NCBI GenBank assembly: GCA_032718475.1
Contig: JAUCBJ010001269.1
Coordinates: forward strand, 1 to 39,188
Length of the DNA: 39,188 nucleotides
Reading direction: 5' to 3'
From: Nemertoderma westbladi
Taxonomy: Eukaryota; Xenacoelomorpha; Nemertodermatida; Nemertodermatidae
Part shown: in pieces, positions 1 through 9,519 of the stretch
How positions within the stretch are numbered: position 1 is the stretch's first letter
Layout of the letters: every line of letters starts with the position of its first letter
The notes under the pieces: generated by a model
The model's input: only the letters and a program-made list of their open reading frames with translations
Told to the model about the DNA's origin: nothing
Database searches by the model: none
Translations under genes and position numbers: made by a program

Positions 1-364
1 CATGGTAACGCAAGCTGTAAATCAGCAACGCGCCTAACACAATGCAACAAACGTATTTGCCAAACCTATCGTAACATAATCTATAATTCAAGATATCTCA
101 TACATAGTTAACCCTATAAAAAGGTATATTTTAAATGCAATTATTTAAGCTTTTATGATAATCATAACATTGACTATATATATTATTGTTAACAGTCAAT
201 TTTTACTGCCTCTTTGCTGTCTTCCAAATAAAAAAGACACTTTTTACTATGATATACATTGTCTAATTTTATCCTACTTTCACAATATGAAATATTTTAT
301 TTATCTGAGCCTAACTCAGAATAATATTGATAAGTAAAACCATTTCAATTTTTTTTCTTTTTTC
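1..364 (+). other. Probable 5' untranslated part of LINE-1
   Basis: AT-rich sequence without a convincing gene. The only open frame, a 60-codon stretch at 155-337, has no recognisable domain. A TATAAAAAG word lies near 115-123. The RTE-like LINE that flanks the 3' tail of LINE-1 is not recognisable here, so the 5' boundary of LINE-1 probably lies to the left of the window and this would be its leader. That placement is inference. Confidence 0.35.
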
Positions 365-3300
365 ATGAACATTTTAAATAAAAACATGATAGTAATAGGG
401 TCTCTTTTCTTACTAACCGTATTTTGTATTATTGCTACTTTGCCAAATTTTGTGATACATTTAAGTCATTTAAGACCTATAAATCTACTAGCTGTTTTTA
501 TTCCATTAATATGTCTGAATTGGGTACTAATGATTGTTATAATTTGTAGCACTATTAATAAATACCACTTAATATTGGTTTTTACTCGTTATTGTTTAAA
601 TATCATGCATTTAGGGTTGTATTTCACTGTATACATCCCATTTGGATTTACTGTACGCAACATACCGGTAACTGTGTATATTTTTACAAGTGTATGCACG
701 AAGGTGTATGGATGGGTTTGGTTACTGGCCTTGATACCGGGTGGGTTGAGCGTCAATCATTGGTACACATATCTGTTGGGCTGCGCCATCATTACATGTG
801 TATCCACTGAAATGTTATTGATCTATATCTTAGGAAAACTAAAATATATAATTGGAGCCCTTTTACAACCAACTTTAGCTAGTATTTACTACAAGCAACG
901 TACAATTAGGAAATTAAAACCACGAACAATTACAATTCATAACAGACACAGTATACATAGATTAAATAATAAACGGCAACCACATACAATAAGACTATAC
1001 TCAGTTGGAACCGCAGCCTATCTATTTGTAATCTACTTCGCGACATTTAATATACATACTAGACAGACCAAAGTTTGTACTAACTTACTAGTATGGGTCA
1101 CCTTCATTCCATTCTGTGCTATTGCTACTGGTACTATTTATATAAATTTTAAAATTAATATAAAAAATAATATGTCCTTGAGAGTCAACGTAATTATATT
1201 TCTAATTATATATATTTCGATATGGCAAATTAAAATTGTACAAAGACATGATTGCGTAAAAAAATTATCATTTAAACCAGCAATAACTAAAAGAGATTTA
1301 AAAAATTTTCAGCGTAATCATAAAACATATTGTATACTATTTTTCCAGGTACTGTGGCGGTCGTTTAAAATTTACCTTATTTCAGGGATAGATATTATGA
1401 TAATATTATCATTAACAGGGAATGGTTTACTTTACAGGGCAGGTGACGTACATAAAAACCCAGGTCCACGACAGAAAGTAACAAGCACTAAAAATAATAC
1501 ACCCAGCAGCTTATCTGAAATTCGTAGTTACCTAATAAATAATCCAAATGAATTAAAATTTATTCATATTAATATCAGAAGCCTACAAAAACATTACACT
1601 AATATAAGAGATATATTTGCAGGGATTGATAATAATAATACAATAATAGGTATCTCTGAGACATGGCTCAAACCTAGAATCTCTAATCGATCGATCAAGC
1701 TACCCGGATTTAGTGTATATAGATGCGATCGTAAAAGAAAACGTGGTGGGGGTGTCGCTATATATATACCAGATTCCCTTGAGCAGAAAATTAGACCAGA
1801 CATAAAATCAAATACAAATAAAAAAAAATCATACGAATCAGTTTGGGTTGAGGTGCAGAACCAATTTATGGTGGGGATAGCTTATAACCCTTCTGTGCAT
1901 CAAGCTACAACATTTCTGAATAATTTTAATACTGAAATTGAGAATGCAACCAATAGCTCAGCTTCCAAAGTTCTAATAATGGGAGATTTTAATATAAATG
2001 TTACTAATACGGAAAGCAATATTACCAAGGAATTGTGTGACGTAGTATCGCTCTATGACCTAAAGTTTTCCGATACAACTAAACCTACACGGTACAGTAA
2101 ACAAAAATTTTCTCTTTTAGACGTATTCATTTCATCTTTCTCAAATAATATAATGGAGCATCACACATTTCCATGTGATGTATCGGATCACGAATTTATA
2201 GCGATTAAATTAAAATCAAGTCTTGTAAGGTCATCCGAAATGAACAGGCCTATATGGCGAGAATTCAGAGATTTTGATAAATTTGATGAAAAGGGCTTTT
2301 TAATTGACATAAATAATATAAACTGGTCATTTCTCTATTCGGATCAAACCACTGATATTAAATATGATTGCTTTGAAGATAATCTTGAAAGTGTACTTAA
2401 TAAACATGCACCATTAAAAAAGAAATTATATAAACCTGTAAGTAACTCGCAGCAAAATAAGCATCTACCACCATGGTGGGATAAAGAATTGCAAAAACTA
2501 TTCGATGAGAAGCAGATGAACCTCCGTAAATGGCGTAACTCAAAGAAACTTAATGATCACAAAATATTTAAAAATAGTAGAAATGCTTTTAATGCCTTAA
2601 ACAGTAAAAATAAAAACAAATACGTTCAAAGTCAATTCAGGGAAGCAGCCTCACCAAGTGACAAATGGAAGATAATAAACAATCTCCTTAATAAAAGTAG
2701 TAAGAACAGCACAATAAAGCAATTAACCAACTCAAAATGTGTACTTGTAAATACAAGCAAAGGGATCGCGGAAATTCTAAATAATACATACATTGCTATG
2801 GGAAAATTCACTGGACTAACATGTACGATCCGAAATTCAGGTCTAATTTCAACTAATAATAAAACTAATTTAAATTGTCAATTCGGATTCGTTAACGTGG
2901 ATGAAATTACAGTAGATAACATATTTTCTAAAATAAATACAAATAAATCAGCAGGCCCTTCAAAATTACCTCCCAAAATTATAAAATTGTTGGGGCCCAA
3001 AATAATATTTCAATTTACATATTTAATAAATGAATGCATCACAAGGTCAATATTTCCAAAACGCTTAAAATACGCTGATGTTACTCCTTTATTCAAAAAT
3101 GGTGATAGGAGTGATCCAGTGAATTACAGACCAATTTCGGTAACGTCGACCTTAGAAAAAGTATTCGAAAAAGTATTATACAACCAGATAAGTGATTACC
3201 TAAATAAAAATAATTTGATAAACAAAACGCAATTTGGTTTTCGTAGGGGTTTTTCAACACGGGACGCAATAATTTATGCCACTGAAACTTGGAGGTACAG

Positions 3301-4474
3301 CCTAAACCAAAATAAACACGTAGCCGTAGGTGCACTAGACCTAAGTAAAGCATTTAATTCTCTAGACCATTCAATTCTTTTAGGTAAGCTAGTAGAATTA
3401 GGATTTCATGGCACTTCAATTAATATGATTAATAGTTTTCTCTATCCACGATATCAACGCACTAAAGCAAATGGTGTTTTCTCCACTTGGCAGCTCGTAC
3501 CTAGAGGAATTCCACAGGGGACCATTCTAGGGCCAATATTGTTTGTAATTTATGTCAATTCCATAGCAAATATACCGGATATACACTTGATACAGTACGC
3601 AGATGATACACTTATATACTGTACAAATAAGGATCCTCTAAAAGCATCACAAACCTTAGAAAAACACATACTCGCACTTGAAGAAATATTTTCAGACCTA
3701 AAACTAAAATTGAACAATAAAAAAACCGAATTCATGCTTATAAGCCCGCATTCTAGAACACCTGATATAGAGGAGATTGTCTTAAAAATTAATCCGAATA
3801 CGATAATTAACCAATCCAAATCAATTAAATATTTAGGTATACTAATAGACAACAGAATGGAATGGAGGGAACACATCAACGATATAAAACATAAAATGAC
3901 ACAAGCAATCTCCGGACTACGACAGATAAAAGGACAGTTACCACTCAAATCTAAACTTAATATATACAAGGCGACAGTCCTACCATATCATAACTATTGC
4001 TGCGAGGTCCTAATTTCAATACAAAACAGTTACGGTGCAAAGGGAATACTTTACGGGTTAGAAAAAATACAAAATTACGGCTTAAGGGTAGTGTATAGCA
4101 AGAAAAACAAGGACATGACAGGAACCGAATTACGAACCAAAGCAAAACTTCCTACACTGACAGCTCTACGAGAATACTTTGTATTAAAATTTTACTACAA
4201 ATATATATTTAATCTAAGTACACCATTTAAGAAACTACAACTACCATTTCTTAATAGTATAAGAACAAACGCATACTTAATAAATCCCAGAACACATAAT
4301 ATTAAAATACCTACTACTAGGAACAACTATGGATTTAAAAGTTTAACTGTCAGTGCTACAAAAATCTGGAACGCATCTCTTATTACTCTAAAACAAATAC
4401 GAAAACTAAAAACATACATGGATAGCATTAAAAATCATTATTATACAATATATGACCGTGACTCCATAACATAG
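365..4474 (+). CDS. LINE-1 polyprotein: multi-span membrane region, 2A-like motif, APE endonuclease, reverse transcriptase
   Basis: Intact 1369-codon ORF of a CR1/L2-group non-LTR retrotransposon. Residues 1-352 are strongly hydrophobic, with about nine candidate membrane spans (roughly 8-30, 40-62, 68-92, 102-127, 134-158, 214-231, 240-262, 273-292, 330-352) and a basic loop at 177-210. A 2A-like GDVHKNPGP sits at residues 360-368. The APE-type endonuclease follows from about 398: HINIRS (N403), SETWL, RGGGVAIYI, MGDFNIN and a terminal SDH are all present. The reverse transcriptase has LDLSKAFN (motif A Asp at 992), RGIPQGTILGP and YADD at 1078-1081. These enzymes would nick target DNA and copy the element RNA by target-primed reverse transcription. 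No RNA-binding ORF1 is visible; the membrane region stands where one might be expected. The lack of stops or frameshifts implies a young copy. Clade assignment is from general resemblance. An upstream ATG is not excluded, but this one starts the open frame. Confidence 0.93.
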   Translation: MNILNKNMIVIGSLFLLTVFCIIATLPNFVIHLSHLRPINLLAVFIPLICLNWVLMIVIICSTINKYHLILVFTRYCLNIMHLGLYFTVYIPFGFTVRNIPVTVYIFTSVCTKVYGWVWLLALIPGGLSVNHWYTYLLGCAIITCVSTEMLLIYILGKLKYIIGALLQPTLASIYYKQRTIRKLKPRTITIHNRHSIHRLNNKRQPHTIRLYSVGTAAYLFVIYFATFNIHTRQTKVCTNLLVWVTFIPFCAIATGTIYINFKINIKNNMSLRVNVIIFLIIYISIWQIKIVQRHDCVKKLSFKPAITKRDLKNFQRNHKTYCILFFQVLWRSFKIYLISGIDIMIILSLTGNGLLYRAGDVHKNPGPRQKVTSTKNNTPSSLSEIRSYLINNPNELKFIHINIRSLQKHYTNIRDIFAGIDNNNTIIGISETWLKPRISNRSIKLPGFSVYRCDRKRKRGGGVAIYIPDSLEQKIRPDIKSNTNKKKSYESVWVEVQNQFMVGIAYNPSVHQATTFLNNFNTEIENATNSSASKVLIMGDFNINVTNTESNITKELCDVVSLYDLKFSDTTKPTRYSKQKFSLLDVFISSFSNNIMEHHTFPCDVSDHEFIAIKLKSSLVRSSEMNRPIWREFRDFDKFDEKGFLIDINNINWSFLYSDQTTDIKYDCFEDNLESVLNKHAPLKKKLYKPVSNSQQNKHLPPWWDKELQKLFDEKQMNLRKWRNSKKLNDHKIFKNSRNAFNALNSKNKNKYVQSQFREAASPSDKWKIINNLLNKSSKNSTIKQLTNSKCVLVNTSKGIAEILNNTYIAMGKFTGLTCTIRNSGLISTNNKTNLNCQFGFVNVDEITVDNIFSKINTNKSAGPSKLPPKIIKLLGPKIIFQFTYLINECITRSIFPKRLKYADVTPLFKNGDRSDPVNYRPISVTSTLEKVFEKVLYNQISDYLNKNNLINKTQFGFRRGFSTRDAIIYATETWRYSLNQNKHVAVGALDLSKAFNSLDHSILLGKLVELGFHGTSINMINSFLYPRYQRTKANGVFSTWQLVPRGIPQGTILGPILFVIYVNSIANIPDIHLIQYADDTLIYCTNKDPLKASQTLEKHILALEEIFSDLKLKLNNKKTEFMLISPHSRTPDIEEIVLKINPNTIINQSKSIKYLGILIDNRMEWREHINDIKHKMTQAISGLRQIKGQLPLKSKLNIYKATVLPYHNYCCEVLISIQNSYGAKGILYGLEKIQNYGLRVVYSKKNKDMTGTELRTKAKLPTLTALREYFVLKFYYKYIFNLSTPFKKLQLPFLNSIRTNAYLINPRTHNIKIPTTRNNYGFKSLTVSATKIWNASLITLKQIRKLKTYMDSIKNHYYTIYDRDSIT
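1442..1468 (+). other. 2A-like ribosome-skipping motif in LINE-1
   Basis: Codons 360-368 read G-D-V-H-K-N-P-G-P. The family consensus is D-(V/I)-E-x-N-P-G-P, in which the ribosome fails to join the final Gly and Pro and yields two proteins from one ORF. Here the usual Glu is His, so efficiency is uncertain. The motif follows a hydrophobic segment ending LLYRA, as in many 2A peptides. Skipping would release a 367-residue membrane protein and a 1002-residue endonuclease-RT that begins with Pro. 2A-like motifs are known from APE-type LINEs of invertebrates; activity here is inferred. Confidence 0.7.
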
Positions 4475-4822
4475 CAACAAGTAACTTATACAACTTAGAA
4501 TATACTGTGATAAAGTAAATAATTAATGTGTGTACGTATGTGTGGGTGGTGTAGTATGTGTGAAATAATGGTGTTTGTAATTGTAAGTATGGGGTGTGTG
4601 TGTCTATACGCGCCAATGTATTGGGTATGTATGTATAACATCAATATGACACCGTGGATACACAGTAATGTAATTAGTGTAGGTCAAGGATTTGTCTGCC
4701 ATACATGACGCTTATTCCCATAAATTATCAGCCGGGGCCACCCTCCATGCTGCCTTCAATTATTTTATATATTTGAAGTTTTGGGAATAAAAGAATTTAT
4801 TATTATTATTATTATTATTATT
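4475..4822 (+). repeat. LINE-1 3' UTR and (ATT)n tail
   Basis: Begins right after the TAG stop at 4472-4474. It includes a GT-rich stretch (about 4526-4620), an AATAAA at 4786-4791 and a short microsatellite tail of ATT units at 4797-4822. Short-unit 3' tails are typical of CR1/L2-group LINEs and mark the 3' end of the element. The next base starts RTE-like LINE sequence in the opposite orientation, so LINE-1 inserted into, or lies directly against, that older element. Confidence 0.8.
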
Positions 4823-6920
4823 CATCAGGTGCCTGGAGAGATCTGATTTCCAGATGGTATCCATTTTTGATAGAGCTACCCAAACATTTGCTTTCCTAAC
4901 TTATATGTCCTTTTTGCTACTCTCTATCCATCATCCAAGGTACTGAAAGTCTTCGATCTTCCTTAGTTGATTATTATCAATGGTTGTCAAGTTTCAATCA
5001 ACATTAAAGGTCATGAATTCGGTCTCGGTAGCATTTATATGCAATCCAACCTCCTTAGCAGCCCTCTCTACTTTATTTAGTAGAAGCTGTGCATCTGCTA
5101 GCATATTAGAGAGCAGGGCGATGTCATCTGCAAAGTCGGTGTCTGTGACTGTAGTTGCCGGATATCTACTACTTCTGCGTTCTTGAAGTGTGAATCCCAG
5201 ATCTTCACCCTTTATTTTGTGGCCGTCCTCATTGCGTAATCCAGCACGATTACAAATAGTAATGGTGCTAATGTGTCACCTTGCAGTACGCCAGCCAGGA
5301 TTGAGAACAACTCAGTTTCACCATCTGGTGAGAGTACCTGCGCTTGTGTGTCACAATATAACAATCCAATGCCAGCAACAATTACTTCAGGTATTCCATA
5401 AGCTCTTAGGATTTCAAGCATTTTACCTCTATGGATGGAGTCGAATGCCTTCTTGAAGTCCACAAAAGTCATGACTGTGGGGATATTCTTTGACTTAATT
5501 CCTTCAGTCTACGTAGTGCAAGTATCTGAGCTATTGTTGATCTACTTGGTCGAAATCCGTTTTGGCTCTTACGCAGTAGTTTCTCTATGTGAGGCCTTAT
5601 CCTATATAGAATCATTTTATTGTATATTTTGGCAGCTACCACAAGCAGACAGACCCCATGATAGTTTGTTGGTATACCGAGGTCTCCTTTCATGGGGAGA
5701 GGCTTTAGTTGACCTTTAGTCCAAATTGGGTGGTGGCTTTTCCCCATTTAACATCCGGTTCAAACATTCAATAATGGTCTGTTTAGCACTCCTGTTTTTC
5801 ATACCTGGGATTTCATCTAATCCACTCGCTTTATTATTATTGGACATGCTTTTAATGCTTCTTTGGAGTTCAGCAGGTGTGATGTCCCCTGTTTCTATAG
5901 GTAGTGTCTTTCATATATTTTCCTTTTCGGGCTGACCTCGATGTTTGGTGGCTGCCCAAGCAAGTAGCTGAAGTGATTTTTCCACTTCCCAACACGTTCT
6001 TCAGGACTACCGGCTTTGAGGCGCCCCTTTGCACAACTTTTCCGACCAGATACCTCATTTACAGTTTGCCAGGTAAGTATTGATTGTTGCTGTATGTGAG
6101 CAGTTGTAATTGCTTCAATTTTATCATGTATGTACTTTTCCTGGCTGATGTTGTAGGCCAATTTAAGATCGTCCTTAGCTTTCTCAACCTTGTTAATGTT
6201 TTCGGTTGTTTGGTTTTAACTTTGTAGGCTATCTTAATATCTTCTCTCACTCTCTTACAAGTAACCTCAGAGTTTTGCCATGGCACATACTGTTTTCGTT
6301 TGGGTTTCTGGGGGATATGCCTATTAGCTGATTCCTTGTGGGCTGTTATTATATTCTGGTATATTGAATCGGTGGACTGGTCTTCATCCATTGACTGAAG
6401 TGCTTCAAAGCGGTTTTGAACTTCTACTGTGTAAGCATCCTTTACAGCATTGTCAGTTCTGAGTTTCTCCCAGTCATAGTTGATTTGCTTGCTTGTCCTG
6501 GGTTTGCTGGCTCTCAAACTGAGTCTGATCTCTGCAGTCACAATTCTTTGGTCCGAACCAATTAGGTTGAACGAGCTGTATGCCTCGCAGTTCATCATGC
6601 TGTTTCTCCACTTTCTGTTTATAAGGATGTAATCCAGTTGTGCTTTGGTTCCATTAGGGTATTGAAAGGTCCATAGCTTCCCCTTACTCTTTTCGAATGT
6701 GTTGTTTGTTGGTATCAATTCACATCCTTCCATTAGGTCTAAAAGTAAGTACCCATTTCTGTTAGAACTGGTGTTATAGGTGTAACCCTTGATGTCTTCT
6801 GGGCCAATTTGCGCTTTCAGGTCACCAGCAATAACTTTAACATTGTGTTTCGGAATGTCCTTTATAAGTCCAGTCAGATCTTCATAAAACTTGACTGCTT
6901 GTTCTGGCTCTGAGGCATTG
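4823..6920 (-). pseudogene. Decayed RTE-like LINE, reverse transcriptase and C-terminal half of endonuclease
   Basis: Read right to left on the minus strand this is a broken ORF2. The end of the endonuclease is at 6733-6450 (LDYILINRKWR, then SDQR near its end). A linker follows to about 5900. The RT lies at 5850-4950, with NGFRPSRSTIAQILALRRL, TFVDFKKAFDSIHRG (motif A), GVLQGDTLAPLLFVIVLDY and FADDIALLSN (catalytic FADD). The end reads YLG, then SSKKDI, RKANVWVAL and IWKSDLSRHL. Frame changes near 6180, 5870 and 5470 and several stops show it is dead. The wording of the RT blocks resembles RTE/RTEX-type LINEs; the exact clade is not established. It is cut off at 4823 by the tail of LINE-1 and at 6920 by a DNA transposon, beyond which it resumes at 8150. 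Confidence 0.85.
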
Positions 6921-6932
6921 GGGGCCGTTCAC

Positions 6933-7036
6933 AAATCAGCTGACACTTTTTCAGGCCATTTTTTACCCCTCCCCCCTCGTATGACACCTTGATGACACTT
7001 TGGTTTGACCCCTCCCCCCCTATGCTGATGCGTCAG
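6933..7036 (+). repeat. Left subterminal module of the DNA transposon (direct repeat)
   Basis: Runs from AAATCAGCTGACAC to GATGCGTCAG and carries C-rich runs plus TGATGACACTTT. The same module, in the same orientation, forms the right end at 8024-8130. Terminal repeats of DNA transposons are normally only inverted, so direct repetition of a module of about 105 bp is unusual. It could reflect insertion of the interior into a smaller element, or a subterminal transposase-binding array. Confidence 0.65.
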
Positions 7037-7226
7037 ATTTAATATAATGCGATAAAAAGAATTACAATGTCGTAAGGAAGTACTTCTCAGGATTAATTAC
7101 TTCTTGATTCTTTTGAAAGTCTGAGTAATTGATAATAAAACTTGATTAAACACTTACAAATAAAAACTTTATTAAACACTAAATATGCAAACAGTATTAT
7201 ACACTACAATTACAGTACATCAAAAC

Positions 7227-7538
7227 TTAATCATCGTCATCAGCGTCAACAAAGGGATTCCTAGCCATCAAGTCAAAAATGTTGCGAAATACAGGGGCAT
7301 CCTGATTTGGGGGTGGTCTGTGGGGCTCTTCCTCAGACTCCTCTGCTTCTTATTGATCCCCCTCTTCCTGATGCTCTACGTTCATCCTTCTGCGGAGGGG
7401 ATGGAGGGCCCTCCTATGCTGGAGCATGGCTGCCTGGCTCGGGAAGTAGATCCCACAGACACGACATTCCCTCTTGGGTACCTCATTTGTTTTGGAAGGG
7501 CAGTACAGATCGAAAGGAACTTCACCGATGTGACTTAC
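7227..7538 (-). pseudogene. C-terminal fragment of a zinc-finger transposase-like protein
   Basis: Minus-strand frame of about 103 codons ending in TAA at 7227-7229. It contains a C2H2-type finger, CRVCGIYFPSQAAMLQH...H, an Arg-rich segment, a Glu-rich acidic stretch, then FDLMARNPF and a closing DADDDD. An in-frame TAA at 7350-7352 breaks it. Upstream the frame closes at 7539-7541, and the ATATAG before it could be a 3' splice site, so this may be a last exon. Its place inside the inverted repeats implies it belonged to the transposase gene. The family is not recognised. Confidence 0.6.
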
Positions 7539-7749
7539 CTATATACATACCCAATTGTGGATTTCCCCTGTCTACCCTTCTCGATCGCCTATTTATATTG
7601 CAAAAGTCATTAAATAATTAAACTGTATTATTTATAATAACAAAATAGGAGGAGGCTACATTTGGATTTCGTCATTTTTGACGCCATGGGTCTTCTAGTG
7701 TTAAACATACAAGAAAACGTTTTGTACCTACACTAAAAACTCAATTGCT

Positions 7750-7802
7750 TTAAATTTATTAAAGTTGTTACAATTTAATTGTAACAACTTTAATAAATTT
7801 AA
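7750..7802. repeat. 53-bp near-perfect palindrome
   Basis: Arms of 26 bp (7750-7775 and 7777-7802) are exact reverse complements around a single T at 7776. The left arm begins TTAAATTTATTAAAGTTGTT. It lies inside the DNA transposon, downstream of the transposase-like fragment, and could form a cruciform or, if transcribed, a long hairpin. Function unknown. Confidence 0.85.
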
Positions 7803-8023
7803 GTCAATTATTTTCAAAGTTTTATTCACTACAGTCCATCTCGACAATTTTGTAATGTTAGGTACAAGGTACATATTGCTTTTGTACTGTACCGACAGAT
7901 GGCACTACTAAAATATGTTGGGTGCATACTGACAAACTCATCTTGCTTTATTTGACACCAGAGTTTATACTGAGAAAAAAGAACCAAAAAGGAAAGAAAG
8001 GTATGAAAAGCACATTTTCTAAA

Positions 8024-8149
8024 AAATCAGCTGACACCTTGGCTATACCCCTCCCCCCCCCCCCCCCCCCCCCTGATGACACTTTAATGACACCCCTCAT
8101 TGACCCTTCTCTCCCCCCTCGATGCGTCAGCTGATTTGTGAACGGCCCC
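8024..8149 (+). repeat. Right subterminal module of the DNA transposon, with poly-C run
   Basis: Repeats the left module (AAATCAGCTGACAC to GATGCGTCAG) in direct orientation and ends in the inverted terminal repeat. It contains a run of about 24 C residues starting near 8048, a slippage-prone tract whose length may be unreliable in an assembly. Confidence 0.65.
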
Positions 8150-8427
8150 TTGGTTGGACTGTAGCAACATATAACTGTTGTCTTGGGATTCCCATCAAAT
8201 GTTGCCCTGGAATTTATAGATTCGATGTTGTTTATGGTCTCAAGTGCAAATGGGCTTAGCAGAATTCCTACTCCACCAATTGATGCATTGGCCGAGTTTC
8301 TTACTGCTGAGCTTGTTACTAATGTCCATCCATTTCCAATGTCATTGTACTTCATGGCAGTTTCTTCATGACAAATCCGATGTTCTTGGATGCAGATGAT
8401 GTCGATGTTATATTCCATTGCCAGAGC
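8150..8427 (-). pseudogene. N-terminal part of the RTE-like LINE endonuclease
   Basis: Continuation of the minus-strand LINE beyond the inserted transposon. It reads LAMEYNIDIICIQEHR (the catalytic Glu region of an APE endonuclease), then GNGWTLVTSSA, IGGVGILLSP and VICCYSPT, and joins the frame left of 6921. The usual N-terminal Asn block is missing. Upstream codons turn into a GACTAT-type microsatellite (about 8428-8456), so the copy is truncated or replaced at that point. Confidence 0.8.
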
Positions 8428-9516
8428 GACTATGACGACTATGATTATGACTATGGTAATACACAAAGATAGCAGGGTCTAGCATGGTGATAATTACCAT
8501 ACACGCTCCTGAGTGTCTAAGCCTTGTTAGCTTTGTATATTAAGTAGTAGGTATTAAGTAAGTATTAAGTAGTTCCAATGCTTTTCGCTTTGCTAGCCGA
8601 ATCACCTTATTGTCCCATCTATTTGTTTATTCGCTCGATAAAAGCAATAATAATAACAATATTTATATGTATAGAGATTCTCAACAATAATATAAAGCAA
8701 TTATAGAATTTATAAAACTGAACTTAATTAATTAATAATTGAATCTGCTGGGAATAATGGTGGGGGTAGACTTCCACTATACCTACATGCTAGTGCAGCT
8801 TCAGTCTACCACCAATAATTGGAGGAAAGGAGTTTAAATGAGTAAACAACATTTTTGATTCGACCATTGATATTTTGACCACTAATTCTGAGAAACTGAA
8901 AGTAACATAACTTTGTAATTGTGTTTTAAATTTGCTAACTTAAAAATGTTAACCCATGGTCCACTACATATTATTATAATATAGTAGTTGTTAGTAGATT
9001 TCGTCGAGTGGTAAGAATTCGAAATCGTACTAATCGATTCCTGTATCTCTAGGTATCTCTAGGAGTGTATCTCTAGGTGAATATCGACATCTTTCACGGT
9101 CAATCTGGTCGGCCAGGCAATCTGCTGTCGGAATAACCTATCGAACGATGGATGGACCCCAGAAGAAGTGTCATAAGAAAAGAATGGCTTTGTGGTTTTC
9201 GATGTATTTTGTTTCTGATATCAACTAGTAATCTTATGTACCTCACCAATACACCAATAAAGTCATCTCAACTACCTACTTTGCGGACAAAGTATTAACC
9301 AATAACTCTTAAATAAGCCAAATACACCGATAGGGGTTTGGTGATATTTGATGCAGAACTACACTCAAGAATGAAGTCTACACCAAATATCGACATTAAT
9401 AAATACACATATAACACCATCATCTGGTTCAATATCTAGTCAGCATCAACATACTATATTGATTGCTCACTCTTCGTCTACTACTAGAATCGGCATGCCG
9501 CATTGCAGCTGCATTT
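8428..9516. other. Stretch without a recognisable gene
   Basis: Starts with a degenerate GACTAT microsatellite and continues as AT-rich sequence. I see no exon, long ORF or repeat structure. A weak tRNA-like sequence near 9003-9045 is discussed under rejected items. Confidence 0.5.
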
Positions 9517-9519
9517 TTA

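Larger units (their letters stand above)
6921..8149. mobile_element. DNA transposon with 24-bp terminal inverted repeats and TTG target duplication
   Basis: The ends are perfect inverted repeats of 24 bp starting GGGGCCGTTCACAAATCAGC (6921-6944 and 8126-8149). Removing the element and one copy of the flanking TTG (6918-6920 and 8150-8152) rejoins the interrupted endonuclease frame: CYSPT runs on into NASEPEQAVKFYED. This fixes the boundaries and a 3-bp duplication from sequence alone. The 1229-bp interior holds the 3' end of a transposase-like gene (7227-7538, minus), a 53-bp palindrome and C-rich subterminal blocks. It is a deletion derivative of a larger element. The TTG target does not match the TWA of PIF/Harbinger, so I leave the superfamily open. 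Confidence 0.85.

Noticed and set aside
155-337. 60-codon frame before LINE-1 as an ORF1
   Set aside because: Short, AT-driven composition, no RNA-binding motif; more likely leader sequence.
9003-9045. tRNA gene (Ser/Leu-like GTCGAGTGGT with ATCGATTCC)
   Set aside because: The distance between the boxes is too short and no acceptor stem forms; at most a decayed SINE head.
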